IMG/VR virus record: IMGVR_UViG_3300035670_011573
Span: 62,001 to 126,000 of that record
Reading direction: 5' to 3' (one strand)
Origin: a virus
Length of the DNA stretch: 64,000 nucleotides
Below, in pieces: positions 10,379-18,597 of this stretch. A model generated the notes under the pieces. The model was not told where the DNA came from, made no database searches, and worked only from the letters and a program-made list of their open reading frames with translations. A program made the translations under genes and the position numbers. The stretch's first letter is position 1; each line of letters starts with the position of its first letter.

Positions 10379-10966
10379 TTATTGAAATTTTTCCATTTGA
10401 GGTATTCTTTTTCTAGTACGGGATACTTTCTTGGTACCCTCTAGTAGAGATTGTGCATTAACTTGAACTGGCTTTAATGCTTCGCTAACAACTTCCTCTA
10501 CCTTAGAACCAGTAGACTTAGCAACATCTTTAACCACATCCTTAATTACATCTTGGGCCATATCAGAAACTACTTCAGATACCAAGCTTTGAATAGGTTG
10601 TGGTGAGCTTTCTTCCATAACTGCAGCAGGGATTGATTCTAAGCTTGATAGTGGTTTTTCAAATTCATCAGTTTTTTCCAAATCTGATTCGCTAGATGGG
10701 ACGGTTAGTTGCCTTTGTAACACCGTATTTTCTGCATCTGTTTTGTATTTTCTATCAGTCCATCTTCTAGAAACATAAGCTGTAAAAGTAGAGCCAAGAT
10801 AAATTGCCATAATGGAGCCATCTAAGGCTTGAAAAGTTACAGAATAATTATCAACAGCGACGGTCCCGAATGTTGATAAAAATACATTCAAAGTTACAAT
10901 TAAAAAAGAGAAAGCTGCAAATGTTAACATTGCATCTTTTTTACCGTTTGTATTTTTTAACCACAT
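10379..10966 (-). CDS. Two-helix membrane protein, possible holin-like or virion membrane protein
   Basis: I chose ATG 10966 because AGGAG lies five bases upstream; the GTG two codons earlier is too close to that site. Two hydrophobic segments are visible: one beginning about residue 11 (LTFAAFSFLIVTLNVF) and one near residue 44 (GSIMAIYLGSTFTAYV), followed by a basic RRWTDRK stretch. The remaining 120 residues are hydrophilic, with acidic and helical segments. Two N-terminal membrane helices and a charged tail fit several holin classes, but no lysozyme-like gene is adjacent, so lysis is only a hypothesis. It could equally be a phage-encoded inner-membrane factor. Confidence 0.55.
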   Translation of the reverse strand: MWLKNTNGKKDAMLTFAAFSFLIVTLNVFLSTFGTVAVDNYSVTFQALDGSIMAIYLGSTFTAYVSRRWTDRKYKTDAENTVLQRQLTVPSSESDLEKTDEFEKPLSSLESIPAAVMEESSPQPIQSLVSEVVSDMAQDVIKDVVKDVAKSTGSKVEEVVSEALKPVQVNAQSLLEGTKKVSRTRKRIPQMEKFQ

Positions 10967-10974
10967 AATCACTC

Positions 10975-13011
10975 CTATTTATCAATATTAATTTTTTGCA
11001 AATCTAATGGATAAGTATAAATTATATCAGTCTTATCCATTCTCTTTAAAGATACTTTCTGTCTACCAAATTTTCTGTTAAATATTTTTTCTCTAGAAAC
11101 ATTTAATACTTCATATATAAATTCAATATCATTTGTAAAATCGAACCTGACTATTAAATCTCTATCTCGTATGGTTGGTGTAGCCAAAGTCCAAATGTGC
11201 GGATCGAAATTTTGACTTAAGTTATCTTTATCACCATACTTAACATTTTCAGGTGATTCATCAAATGATACTAAAATCCTTCTATCATTTCTTCTTGGAT
11301 ACATATATTGAAGATAACCACCCTCGTAACCGGTGCCATAACAATCCTGACAAGATCTAATTTTAGGGCTAACTTTTCTAGCATTCATGCAACTACAAGT
11401 GACCCCGTCCCAGATTCTCTTCAAAAGAACAACTGGTTCACCCGTAGTTTGTAGCAAAACTTCTTCACGACCCAACATTCTATCGTATAAATTAAAACCT
11501 CTAAATCCGTTATATTCTCCGCCTAAATAGCTTCCACAGTCACGCTTTCCAGTTAATGTATTAATAGGTTGCTCATCACGCCAACTACAATAATCAAAAC
11601 CCTCAAAGCTTTCTTTATCTACATCGTTATAATCTGTGACCACCACACCAATACCTTTAATAAACCTATCAATCTTTTCATCACCTTGGTGGGTTGGTGT
11701 TCCGGCGATTATAACAGTATTTCTATCAGTACATTCTAAAAATAATTTAACACTATCACCAACAACATAAGGTACTGGCTTACTACCCAATAAAGCCCGA
11801 CCATTAGAAGGAATATTGAAAATATTGTTTGTACGATCTATTGAAGTATATCTAATTGCTTCTTTGCCAATCAATATTATTCCAGCATTTGGATAACCTG
11901 TTGTAGAATTTACCTTAATTTTTAAACTACCAGGATTGACGGCCTCTACCACTTCAACCGAAGATGGGATTCTATAAAAATCAGGTGAGACAATCTCCAT
12001 ACCCGTAGGGTCTAAGATGCCAATTGGAAACTCTAATGCTCTAGCGCCAAAAGAAAGTGTATCGCCAGTTTTTAAACCAGGAACTTTGCTTTCTAAAACA
12101 TCTGAAGTAGAGATGTAAGTTGGAGAATCAAACACCTTTAATCTATAATCACTTTGGTAAACAAGAACATAGGCTTGATTTTGATAGGTTCTTTTTATAG
12201 GCTTATTCCATCTTAACTCAAGCGTAGAGCCATCACCAATATCAGTTACCTTCTGAATACCTTGGAAAAAGCCAAGGAACTCTATCTGGGGAAAGGTTAA
12301 TGGTAAAACCTCTTCTTTTTTATTTACTTCAAAATCTATGAATGAGGATAAAGTATTTCCTAACAAATCTGAAGCTTTAAAAGATAATTTATATTTTCCA
12401 TTTTTAAGTGCTTCCAAGGGATCCACCCTGGCGGTTACAGTAGTACCGCTAGTAACCACCTCTGAAAAGCCACCATTATAATTGGTAACAATAACACCAT
12501 TATCAATGTATTTTAATCCATTTATCAATACAGTGATGGAGCTAGGATCTACACCCTCCACAATATCTTCAAATTCTAAAGATAAAATTTGTGGTGTTGT
12601 CAAAATATCTTTGTTTTTTGGACTGCTATCTAGAAGGATGGGTTCTTTTGGTACCGTCTTGAAGGCATAGTTAAAGTTGAAAAATTTAGGATTTATACCT
12701 TGTTGTATTTCTATGTCTTCTAACTTTTCTTTGCACTGTACTTTTACTTCATACACACCACCTAATGAAAGTGGCAAAACTGGCTCTATTATGATAGTAT
12801 ATGTATTATCAGCATAAGTAAGGGAGGAGCTTGGACCATTATAAGCTTGACTAAATATAGAGTTTTTAATTGCTTCAACACCAGAAATAAGAACTGTAAT
12901 ACTATTTGGGTCAACTATTGTTTCATCTTCTAAAATAGATAACTCTATTAATGTATTAGGTGAAACTAATTTCTCTCCTGGTGATGGTGACTGACCGGTT
13001 AAGGTAATCAT
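10975..13011 (-). CDS. Virion protein with tandem Ig-like domains and a C-terminal Cys motif, 678 aa
   Basis: Two related Ig-like repeats occupy roughly residues 1-110 and 110-235. Both begin with a SP-x-N/D-x-L element and carry DPxSITVLI(S/N)G. They resemble bacterial Ig-like (SbsA-type) domains that act as spacers on surfaces and virions. Around residues 537-560 there is a CSC ... CQDC cluster followed by GTGYEGGY, a likely structural zinc site. Start ATG 13011 has GAGGAGC upstream. Its place in the tail gene block suggests a baseplate or tail-decoration protein. The fold calls are from pattern only; the Cys motif is directly visible. Confidence 0.6.
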   Translation of the reverse strand: MITLTGQSPSPGEKLVSPNTLIELSILEDETIVDPNSITVLISGVEAIKNSIFSQAYNGPSSSLTYADNTYTIIIEPVLPLSLGGVYEVKVQCKEKLEDIEIQQGINPKFFNFNYAFKTVPKEPILLDSSPKNKDILTTPQILSLEFEDIVEGVDPSSITVLINGLKYIDNGVIVTNYNGGFSEVVTSGTTVTARVDPLEALKNGKYKLSFKASDLLGNTLSSFIDFEVNKKEEVLPLTFPQIEFLGFFQGIQKVTDIGDGSTLELRWNKPIKRTYQNQAYVLVYQSDYRLKVFDSPTYISTSDVLESKVPGLKTGDTLSFGARALEFPIGILDPTGMEIVSPDFYRIPSSVEVVEAVNPGSLKIKVNSTTGYPNAGIILIGKEAIRYTSIDRTNNIFNIPSNGRALLGSKPVPYVVGDSVKLFLECTDRNTVIIAGTPTHQGDEKIDRFIKGIGVVVTDYNDVDKESFEGFDYCSWRDEQPINTLTGKRDCGSYLGGEYNGFRGFNLYDRMLGREEVLLQTTGEPVVLLKRIWDGVTCSCMNARKVSPKIRSCQDCYGTGYEGGYLQYMYPRRNDRRILVSFDESPENVKYGDKDNLSQNFDPHIWTLATPTIRDRDLIVRFDFTNDIEFIYEVLNVSREKIFNRKFGRQKVSLKRMDKTDIIYTYPLDLQKINIDK

Positions 13012-13047
13012 ATTAGCTCCTCTATGTTATAGAAAAACTAATAATAG

Positions 13048-13548
13048 TTAATCTACCTTTTCCATTAATTCCTGTTTCTTATCCTCTACTTCTTTCTTTG
13101 GAATTTCATGGAATTCTACTAGGTGCTCTGCATAATCTTCTGCTTCTTCTAAACCAATGTTATCTGCTTCATATTTTATTTGGTATTGAAAAGCTTCCAA
13201 CTCATCACCACGATCTAGGTACTCTTCGTCCTCCATCTCTTCTCGTCCAATATCTCTCATGTGTTGTAAGGCATGTACCAACTCATGGATGGCATATCTC
13301 ATGATGATATCAAAATCTTCATCCAAAAGGCTTCTGTTTAATATAATTCTAGAGTCCACCGTCTTGGCAGAAGCTTCTAAATCTTCTTCGAAGTCTATGG
13401 GAATTCCCATAATAATATCGGTTTCAAAATCATATTCTTTACAAATTTGTTTTGCAATTTCATCTTCAATTAAGCTAGCTCTTACTTTTGATAAAATTGT
13501 TAATTCATTTATAAGTCTTTTTTCTTTATTAGCTATTACTATGATCAT
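13048..13548 (-). CDS. Putative zinc metallopeptidase (HELVH motif), 166 aa
   Basis: The protein contains HELVH at residues 88-92 within an amphipathic helix (YAIHELVHALQHM), the zinc-binding signature of zincin metallopeptidases. A later Glu-rich helix (DELEAFQYQ, about 115-123) could give the third ligand, as in gluzincins. The N-terminal 80 residues carry IILNRSLLDED, a strand-helix arrangement typical before the active helix. No signal peptide is present. Start ATG 13548 overlaps the upstream small gene by 20 bases. The substrate is unknown; virion protein processing, a host target or an ImmA-like role are all possible. Peptidase activity is inferred from the motif. Confidence 0.6.
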   Translation of the reverse strand: MIIVIANKEKRLINELTILSKVRASLIEDEIAKQICKEYDFETDIIMGIPIDFEEDLEASAKTVDSRIILNRSLLDEDFDIIMRYAIHELVHALQHMRDIGREEMEDEEYLDRGDELEAFQYQIKYEADNIGLEEAEDYAEHLVEFHEIPKKEVEDKKQELMEKVD

Positions 13549-13738
13549 TTTCTTTCTCGGATAATTTTATTTTTACTAAATAACTGGTTTGTTCTAAAGT
13601 AGAAATTCTTTTTTGTGCTTCAGAAATTACCGTTTTAAGACCTAAAATTTCAAATTCTAGTTCTTCGGGGCTTCTTGGCTCTATAAAACCACAATACTCA
13701 ATGGAGCATAATTCAGGTTCTCTCAACTGGTTCTCCAA
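13529..13738 (-). CDS. Small coiled-coil protein, about 65-69 aa, TTG start
   Basis: The family is not recognised. No ATG is available in the frame: the two candidate starts are TTG 13738 and TTG 13726, and the latter has GGAG six bases upstream, so it is the better choice. Residues 25-60 form a Leu/Ile heptad helix (EELEFEILGLKTVISEAQ), and the N-terminus has two Cys (CSIEYC). It overlaps the end of the methyltransferase gene and the start of the metallopeptidase gene, so all three are probably translationally linked. The gene is short and may be spurious. Confidence 0.35.
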   Translation of the reverse strand: MENQLREPELCSIEYCGFIEPRSPEELEFEILGLKTVISEAQKRISTLEQTSYLVKIKLSEKENDHSNS

Positions 13739-14462
13739 ATAGTCTTTTTTTAATTACAGGTATATAGCTCAAATCTTTTTCTATTAGAATAAATTTTCTA
13801 TCAGAATTTTGACAGGCTAACCCTGTGGTCCCACTTCCTGCACAATTATCTAAGACCAACTCGCCAGGATTGGTGTAAGTTTTAATTAGCCACTCTAAAC
13901 ATTCAACAGACTTTTCCGTTCTATGAAGTGCCACAGATGGATGCGGCTTTTGTTTAGAAATTATAGAGGTTGGATATTTTTTATTTGTTAAATTGGCATC
14001 TAATGATTTATATTTTCCATAATTTTGATTAGTTGGGTCTTTTAATAAGTGATTGCTTCCTTTTGAATGTGATTGTGGGCCTTCAGAAAATTGTGGGTTA
14101 TAAGTTGGCAACTTTTTATAAAAGACAGCAATTTGTTCGTGAATTCTAAGCGGCATTTTATTTGCATTTAAAAAGCCGGTTGGTAACTTTTTATCCCAAA
14201 CTAAATCATACTTAAATAATTTTCTATTGGAGATAACTAAGTCTATATAAAAAAGACCTTGGGCAAAAAGTAGAATCGCACCATTGTCTTTGATGATTCT
14301 TTCGTACTCTTCCCAAAGTGGTTTAAAAGGGATAATCTTATCTTTTTCGTTTTGCGTAACTGCATAAGGTAAGTCTGCTAAAATCATATCGATGCTTTTA
14401 TCATCTATTTTTTTCATAACATCTAAGCAATCACCATGATACACTCGATTAGATTCTAGCAA
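13713..14462 (-). CDS. Beta-class DNA methyltransferase (N6-adenine or N4-cytosine), 249 aa
   Basis: The catalytic motif IV appears as DLPY near residues 31-34 (DMILADLPYAVTQ) and the SAM-binding motif I as CAGSGTTG near residue 210, so motif IV precedes I: the beta-class order. That class methylates the exocyclic amine of adenine or cytosine in DNA; the target sequence is in the middle region and cannot be read from here. The start is TTG 14462, supported by AAGGTG eight bases upstream and by alignment with the other methyltransferase in the window, which starts at ATG in the same place (MLE.N..Y.GDCL). It is a solitary phage methyltransferase without a restriction partner, probably for self-protection or regulation. 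Confidence 0.85.
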   Translation of the reverse strand: MLESNRVYHGDCLDVMKKIDDKSIDMILADLPYAVTQNEKDKIIPFKPLWEEYERIIKDNGAILLFAQGLFYIDLVISNRKLFKYDLVWDKKLPTGFLNANKMPLRIHEQIAVFYKKLPTYNPQFSEGPQSHSKGSNHLLKDPTNQNYGKYKSLDANLTNKKYPTSIISKQKPHPSVALHRTEKSVECLEWLIKTYTNPGELVLDNCAGSGTTGLACQNSDRKFILIEKDLSYIPVIKKRLFGEPVERT

Positions 14463-14471
14463 GACGCACCT

Positions 14472-14657
14472 TCACTTTTCTACTTTTGTTTTTCTCAGCC
14501 TTTTATACTGAACGAAACCATCAATTTCTTGTTTTTCTAGTTCCTTTAAAATGTCTTTCATCACCTCGGATACTTTATCCTCTAGGTTATTGCATAGACC
14601 TTTTAAATTTTCTAGCTCTTCTTCTTTTTTACACTTCTTTAAATTGGAAGGATTCAT
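14472..14657 (-). CDS. Small helical hypothetical protein, 61 aa
   Basis: I chose ATG 14657 rather than ATG 14669: GGAG lies six bases before it, and this start just clears the end of the upstream gene. The product is lysine- and glutamate-rich with a coiled-coil pattern (LENLKGLCNNLEDKVSEV). The family is not recognised. Its neighbours are the membrane-anchored coiled-coil protein upstream and the methyltransferase downstream. Confidence 0.4.
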   Translation of the reverse strand: MNPSNLKKCKKEEELENLKGLCNNLEDKVSEVMKDILKELEKQEIDGFVQYKRLRKTKVEK

Positions 14658-14658
14658 G

Positions 14659-15303
14659 TTAATCTCCATCTTCTTTAGATTTCAATAAAAATTTAATTTT
14701 TTCAAGCGCCAATACTAAATCTGTTACAGTCTTATTATAACTTTCCAATAATTTTTTTAATTCACTTACTCTTTCATCATTTACTTTTTGCAATCTCTCA
14801 TCTAAATCTACGAAAATTTCTTTTCCAACATGATTAAAGTTTTTATCAAATTGTTCAAAAGAATCTTTTAATTTTGACAAAGAATCTTCCAAAGATCTTC
14901 TTACATACCAAACAGGTATTCCATCAGAATCTTTGACTGAATGCCAGTTCCAAAGATCTACTGTTTTCTTTTCAATGTCATTAATCTTAGGGTCTACTGA
15001 AGAATTAAAATTAATTATCTTATCTAATTTGGATAATTCATTTTTTTCCATACTGTGAATTTGTTCAATAATCGGTGAAAAAACATCAATTTTTTTAAAA
15101 GCGGCATCTTGGTTAGTCTTAATATCATCTAATAACGAGATAATTTTATCAATATTTTTTTCGGCCTCTTCTTTTTCATCATCTTCTTTATCAGGCTTAC
15201 CAAGTAAATTTTTTTCACGATATACTATCCAGGCCAAAGATATAGCAAACAAAGCACCAAAGATGCCGCCTTTTTGTAGTAAATATTCTATGATAAGATC
15301 CAT
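14659..15303 (-). CDS. Membrane-anchored coiled-coil protein, holin-like candidate, 214 aa
   Basis: An N-terminal hydrophobic helix at about residues 12-28 (GGIFGALFAISLAWIVY) is followed by charged residues and long heptad helices to the C-terminus, broken by a Trp-rich patch near residue 107 (VDLWNWH). One N-terminal membrane anchor plus a cytoplasmic or periplasmic coiled coil fits a small holin-like or spanin-like protein, or a virion-associated membrane protein. No endolysin is visible nearby. Start ATG 15303 has AGGAG upstream. The family is not assigned. Confidence 0.5.
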   Translation of the reverse strand: MDLIIEYLLQKGGIFGALFAISLAWIVYREKNLLGKPDKEDDEKEEAEKNIDKIISLLDDIKTNQDAAFKKIDVFSPIIEQIHSMEKNELSKLDKIINFNSSVDPKINDIEKKTVDLWNWHSVKDSDGIPVWYVRRSLEDSLSKLKDSFEQFDKNFNHVGKEIFVDLDERLQKVNDERVSELKKLLESYNKTVTDLVLALEKIKFLLKSKEDGD

Positions 15304-15361
15304 AGCCTACTCCTGGGTGGATGGTTAGTGCTTTAAATATTAACCTTGTTTAACTATATAA

Positions 15362-16288
15362 TTAATATATTCTTCTAGATTTTAAGTGCCTTAATCTAGT
15401 CCAGCTTGGAGCAGCACCGGTTAAATTGGTATGAGTTCCATAACTCATTGGTCCGGGCCTAATATTATTTTTGATGAATTTTAATCTATCTCGATAGCTG
15501 GTCAACCAAGTACCATAGTGCGTCTGAACGAAGTCGCCTAGTTGTGGTGGCTGATAATTAATACCTCCATCAGAAATTGTAAAATCACGACCCTTTTCTA
15601 ATAAGGCTTGAGAAGCCAGTGCAAAAACATAAGCCGCCTCAACAATGATTTGTGAGAATAGATTTTGAATTAATGGATCAGCAAAACTATAAGAAGTAAA
15701 AAATGGCATAGAGTTAAATTCAGATAGTGATTGACATAAAAGTGTAACTAAAACATTATTGTCGAAGACATCACACTCTTCAGTAACTATCTCACCATAT
15801 CCATCTAAAATAAAAGCACCAAACTCATCACGCATTGGCTTTAGACCAACAGAGCGTAGTCTGGCCTTTAGAAATTTTAACAGTATATTTATACCCTTGA
15901 TTTCTTCTGGAGAAAAGTCAAAAACAACATCATCTGCAATTTTAATCTTTCCAGGTCCACTATCTGCAGATAATCCAATTTCGGGAGTTACCACTTTAAA
16001 GAAGAATGAGATATCTAGTACTGCACCACCAATATTTGCAGACCATTCATCTCGCCAAGAACCAGAATCACCATCCACTGGAACCTTATAAATAAACTCA
16101 TATAGCCCATCGCCTAGATGAACTACTTCATTTTTTTTACTTGTTACTAAAAGATTATTATCTAAATCATATATCTTTACAATAGGTGCTTCATCCGCAG
16201 CAACTTTTGCTCCACAAGAATCAAAGTATTGAATTTGTAGAGCAACCTCTTGACCTTGAACGGCTAAGTCTCTTGGGTTGCACGGCAT
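15362..16288 (-). CDS. Putative virion protein with N-terminal Ig-like fold, 308 aa
   Basis: Residues 1-100 have the strand pattern of a beta-sandwich (VALQIQYFDS, PIVKIYDLD, LYEFIYKVPVDG), similar to surface-display Ig-like domains. The remainder is a mixed region ending in a basic tail (RLRHLKSRRIY). No catalytic motif is visible. ATG 16288 has TAGGAG upstream. It lies in the tail/baseplate gene run and is separated from the next gene downstream by about 60 AT-rich bases. A tail or neck component is inferred from context. Confidence 0.55.
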   Translation of the reverse strand: MPCNPRDLAVQGQEVALQIQYFDSCGAKVAADEAPIVKIYDLDNNLLVTSKKNEVVHLGDGLYEFIYKVPVDGDSGSWRDEWSANIGGAVLDISFFFKVVTPEIGLSADSGPGKIKIADDVVFDFSPEEIKGINILLKFLKARLRSVGLKPMRDEFGAFILDGYGEIVTEECDVFDNNVLVTLLCQSLSEFNSMPFFTSYSFADPLIQNLFSQIIVEAAYVFALASQALLEKGRDFTISDGGINYQPPQLGDFVQTHYGTWLTSYRDRLKFIKNNIRPGPMSYGTHTNLTGAAPSWTRLRHLKSRRIY

Positions 16289-16297
16289 TTGTATCTC

Positions 16298-16525
16298 CTA
16301 CTTGGTATAAAGAACCTTTTTGATTGATCTAATAGTATTGTCAAACTTACAAAAATCACTGTTAATGTATTCAATTGCATAACTCTCGGCTACTTCTTCT
16401 GGGTCATCTAAAATAAATTCAAATTTTCCACCAGATATTTTCTTAGCCTTTTGAATTTGCAATCCTTTAATTACTAAATATGCCGCAAGTGGCAAGTCAG
16501 AGGTTACAAAGACTTTTTCTTCCAT
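16298..16525 (-). CDS. DUF5659-like small protein, 75 aa
   Basis: The start ATG 16525 is preferred because GGAG lies six bases upstream; the TTG four codons earlier has no such site. The order FVTSDLPLAAYLVIKG, then GKFEFILDDPEEV and a C-terminal helix resembles the DUF5659 family, small proteins found in phages and mobile elements (strand, helix, strand, helix). The function of that family is unknown. The resemblance is from memory of the pattern and should be taken as tentative. Confidence 0.5.
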   Translation of the reverse strand: MEEKVFVTSDLPLAAYLVIKGLQIQKAKKISGGKFEFILDDPEEVAESYAIEYINSDFCKFDNTIRSIKKVLYTK

Positions 16526-16562
16526 TAATAACTCCAATTGTTTGTTTTTTTATTAATAGTCC

Positions 16563-17165
16563 TTAACCTTGTTTTAACAAAACTTTTCTATGTACACTAC
16601 AATAATCAGAATCTTTTGGAGCCTGTCTTTTGCAACAAATACCATCTGATTTTATAAACATACAATTTTTAAAAGATAAGTCCTTTTCAATAACAAATAT
16701 TTCTTCTTCTGGTTTATTTATCTGATTACTATCTTCTTCTTTTATAGTAGTTGAATTAATACTATCTGCAACTGGCAATTCTTCTGGTTGGTGATGGTTT
16801 TTATTTTCATTATCATGTTCATTATTATCTTCCGATTCTTGAAAAATAAAAAAGCTATCTTCATGTCCAGACTTTGACTCAAGAAGCGGATCTTCATCTA
16901 TCATTAGAAAACTATCTTCAACGATATCTTTAGTTATACTTACATTATTCAACTGACCTAGCTTTTCTAATTGAACTCTTGCAGATTCTAATTCACCAAT
17001 ATCTTTTTCAAATTCAAAAAAGCTATCAAACTCATTTAATTCATACTCAGGTTTGATTTCTGTTTGGTTTAGTTCTCTTCTTAAGTTGTCGCGCCCCTCT
17101 ACTTTAACTTTGAGTGGGGTTGCTTCTATTTTAATTAATCTTTTATATAATTCATCTTTGGTCAT
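16563..17165 (-). CDS. Acidic protein with C-terminal Cys/His zinc-like motif, 200 aa
   Basis: The family is not recognised. Most of the protein is acidic and probably disordered (Glu, Asp, Ser, Asn rich, residues 60-150). The last 35 residues contain a Cys/His cluster, NCMF ... GICCKRQ ... YCSVH, that could bind one zinc. ATG 17165 overlaps the end of the preceding gene. Such architecture suggests a flexible adaptor or regulatory protein. It follows the gene behind the capsid terminator, in a block that ends with tail genes. Confidence 0.45.
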   Translation of the reverse strand: MTKDELYKRLIKIEATPLKVKVEGRDNLRRELNQTEIKPEYELNEFDSFFEFEKDIGELESARVQLEKLGQLNNVSITKDIVEDSFLMIDEDPLLESKSGHEDSFFIFQESEDNNEHDNENKNHHQPEELPVADSINSTTIKEEDSNQINKPEEEIFVIEKDLSFKNCMFIKSDGICCKRQAPKDSDYCSVHRKVLLKQG

Positions 17166-17400
17166 CTGTATAATCCGTATTATTAATTATATCTATAACT
17201 TCTTCTTTCCAACTTTTATAAATTTTAAAAATTTTTTTTATTTTGTTTTTTGCCCATTTTTCATTTGCAGTTTCTGTTGTAACACGACTCCATAATTTTA
17301 AAACATCAGGGTGTAAGGTTTCTAATTTTTTATTCTTCATGTCCATCTTACCATACTTTAATAGCTCATCATTGCTTGGAATAATGATTTTATTAGCCAT
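17152..17400 (-). CDS. Hypothetical protein, 82 aa, first gene after the capsid terminator
   Basis: The family is not recognised. It is small, lysine-rich and helical, with two Trp. ATG 17400 has AAGGGG nine bases upstream. It is the first gene of the tail-side block: the capsid terminator and a promoter candidate lie directly upstream. Its stop overlaps the next gene. Confidence 0.45.
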   Translation of the reverse strand: MANKIIIPSNDELLKYGKMDMKNKKLETLHPDVLKLWSRVTTETANEKWAKNKIKKIFKIYKSWKEEVIDIINNTDYTDDQR

Positions 17401-17441
17401 TATAATACCCCTTATTCAGATAGGGAATAATTAATATTTAT

Positions 17442-17469
17442 AGAATATAAAAAATAGTGTAAAGGTCAA
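17442..17469 (-). promoter_or_regulatory. Candidate promoter of the tail-side operon
   Basis: Just past the capsid terminator, the minus strand reads TTGACC, 16 bases, TATTCT: a fair sigma70-type match. TATAAATA, identical to the T4 late promoter consensus, overlaps it at 17435-17442, 34 bases before the ATG. Either would start the tail-side transcript. AT-rich background makes chance matches common. Confidence 0.4.
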
Positions 17470-17497
17470 GCAGGATATAATTTTTAATATTAAAAAT

Positions 17498-17524
17498 AAA
17501 AAACCCCAGCCAAAAAAGCCGGGG
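17498..17524 (-). terminator. Intrinsic terminator after the major capsid gene
   Basis: On the minus strand a CCCCGGC / GCTGGGG stem (one mismatch) with a T-rich loop is followed by TTTTTT. It lies about 27 bases past the capsid stop codon. The T run on the other side makes it possibly bidirectional. It separates head transcripts from the tail-side block. Confidence 0.85.
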
Positions 17525-17550
17525 TTTTTATTTTAGATCAACTAGTAAAG

Positions 17551-18573
17551 TTATTCAGAAACGAAACCGCTAGCGACACCGCGTGGGTTGACGATAGCAA
17601 TACCGATGATTTCTGAAACAACCCAGCCAAGCTTGAGTTGCTTTGGCTCGTCAGCAGGTAGAACTTCGATGTCCTGACGGACTGGCATTACGCCTACGAA
17701 CTCTGGCTCGGCGCAAGCAAATACTTGCTTTGGTGGGACGATCTTGGAGACGATGATATCGGCGCCGAAGATGTGACCATAGAGGCCGGTTTGTAGAAGT
17801 TCACGTTGGGTGACTGGATCAACCTGTGAAGCACCTTGAGCACCAGCAGATTCCCAATTGAGAATATCGGTGAATTGATTGATGTTCATGAAGTACTTAG
17901 CAGTAACGTTATCCCAACGATCAATTTGGCGCTTGAGGTTAAGTAGACCAACCTTGGCTAGTTCAGTTGGGGTGTGGGTATTGTCTAGAACCTGAAGGGT
18001 GTTTTCACCACCGCGTGCAGAGTCAGATGCGAAGTCCATGGCTGCGAAAACGTTGGCGTCTTCTTGTGCCTGGATTTCCTGACGTGCCTTTTGCTGGGCG
18101 CGGTCGATTACGTTGAAACGACGACGCTTGACTTCGGCAATGCGGACGGTTGGGTTTGAAACAACTTAAAACTCTGGGACTGATACGCGGTCACCGAATA
18201 CGCGTGATTCTGGTACTGAACCATTGCTTGAAATAACAACGGCTGCTACGTCGATATCACGGTCGTAGACTGGGAGTGCGCCTTGTGGTAGAGGATCTAC
18301 AACAAGAGCCTTACGGCCAACACCCTGATAGTCTAAGTTTCTACGGATTGGGTTTGCCATAGCTTGACCGAGGGCGATCTTGCCTTCCTGGGTTGAAAGA
18401 GCCTGGTGAATCATCTCATCTCTCTGGGTTTCAGAGAAGGATGGTGAATCAGTTAAAGATGAACTTGAAGGACTTAGTTCATCAATAATTGAGGCGTACT
18501 TGACGATTTTAGCAAGGGCTTCTTTTACAGAACCTGCGCTAAGTTCGCCTTGTTGATTAAAGATATTTGACAT
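17551..18573 (-). CDS. Major capsid protein, HK97-like, interrupted by in-frame TAA at codon 136
   Basis: One 340-codon reading frame runs from ATG 18573 (AAAAGGAG upstream) to the stop at 17551, but codon 136 (18166-18168) is TAA. Residues 1-135 and the part after the stop are the two halves of one capsid-type protein: N-terminal helix, then LDYQGVGRKALVVDPLPQ, then after the stop VVSNPTVRIAEVKRRRFNV and a C-terminal part with INQFTDILN and the I-V-N-P strand. The frame is continuous across the stop. No ribosome site precedes the first ATG of the second part (18039), so separate translation is unlikely. GAA-to-TAA is the simplest change. The coding sequence is visibly richer in GC, with a biased codon choice typical of highly expressed phage genes. 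Neighbours (decoration-type protein upstream, terminator downstream) fit a capsid operon. Confidence 0.8.
18166..18168 (-). other. In-frame TAA inside the capsid gene
   Basis: The context is GAG TTT TAA GTT GTT on the minus strand. The 42 codons between it and the next ATG are all open and read as capsid sequence. TAA ends many other genes here, so it is a normal stop in this genome. A sequencing or assembly error, a real nonsense mutation, or programmed readthrough are all possible. Confidence 0.9.
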
Positions 18574-18597
18574 GATATTCTCCTTTTAATCCTTTAA

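Noticed and set aside
17401-17550. tRNA or small RNA gene in the largest gap
   Set aside because: Only a terminator, AT-rich sequence and promoter-like boxes are visible; no cloverleaf or CCA end.
18166-18168. TAA reassigned to an amino acid throughout the genome
   Set aside because: TAA ends many genes here in normal positions, often overlapping the next start as TAATG, so it is a stop.
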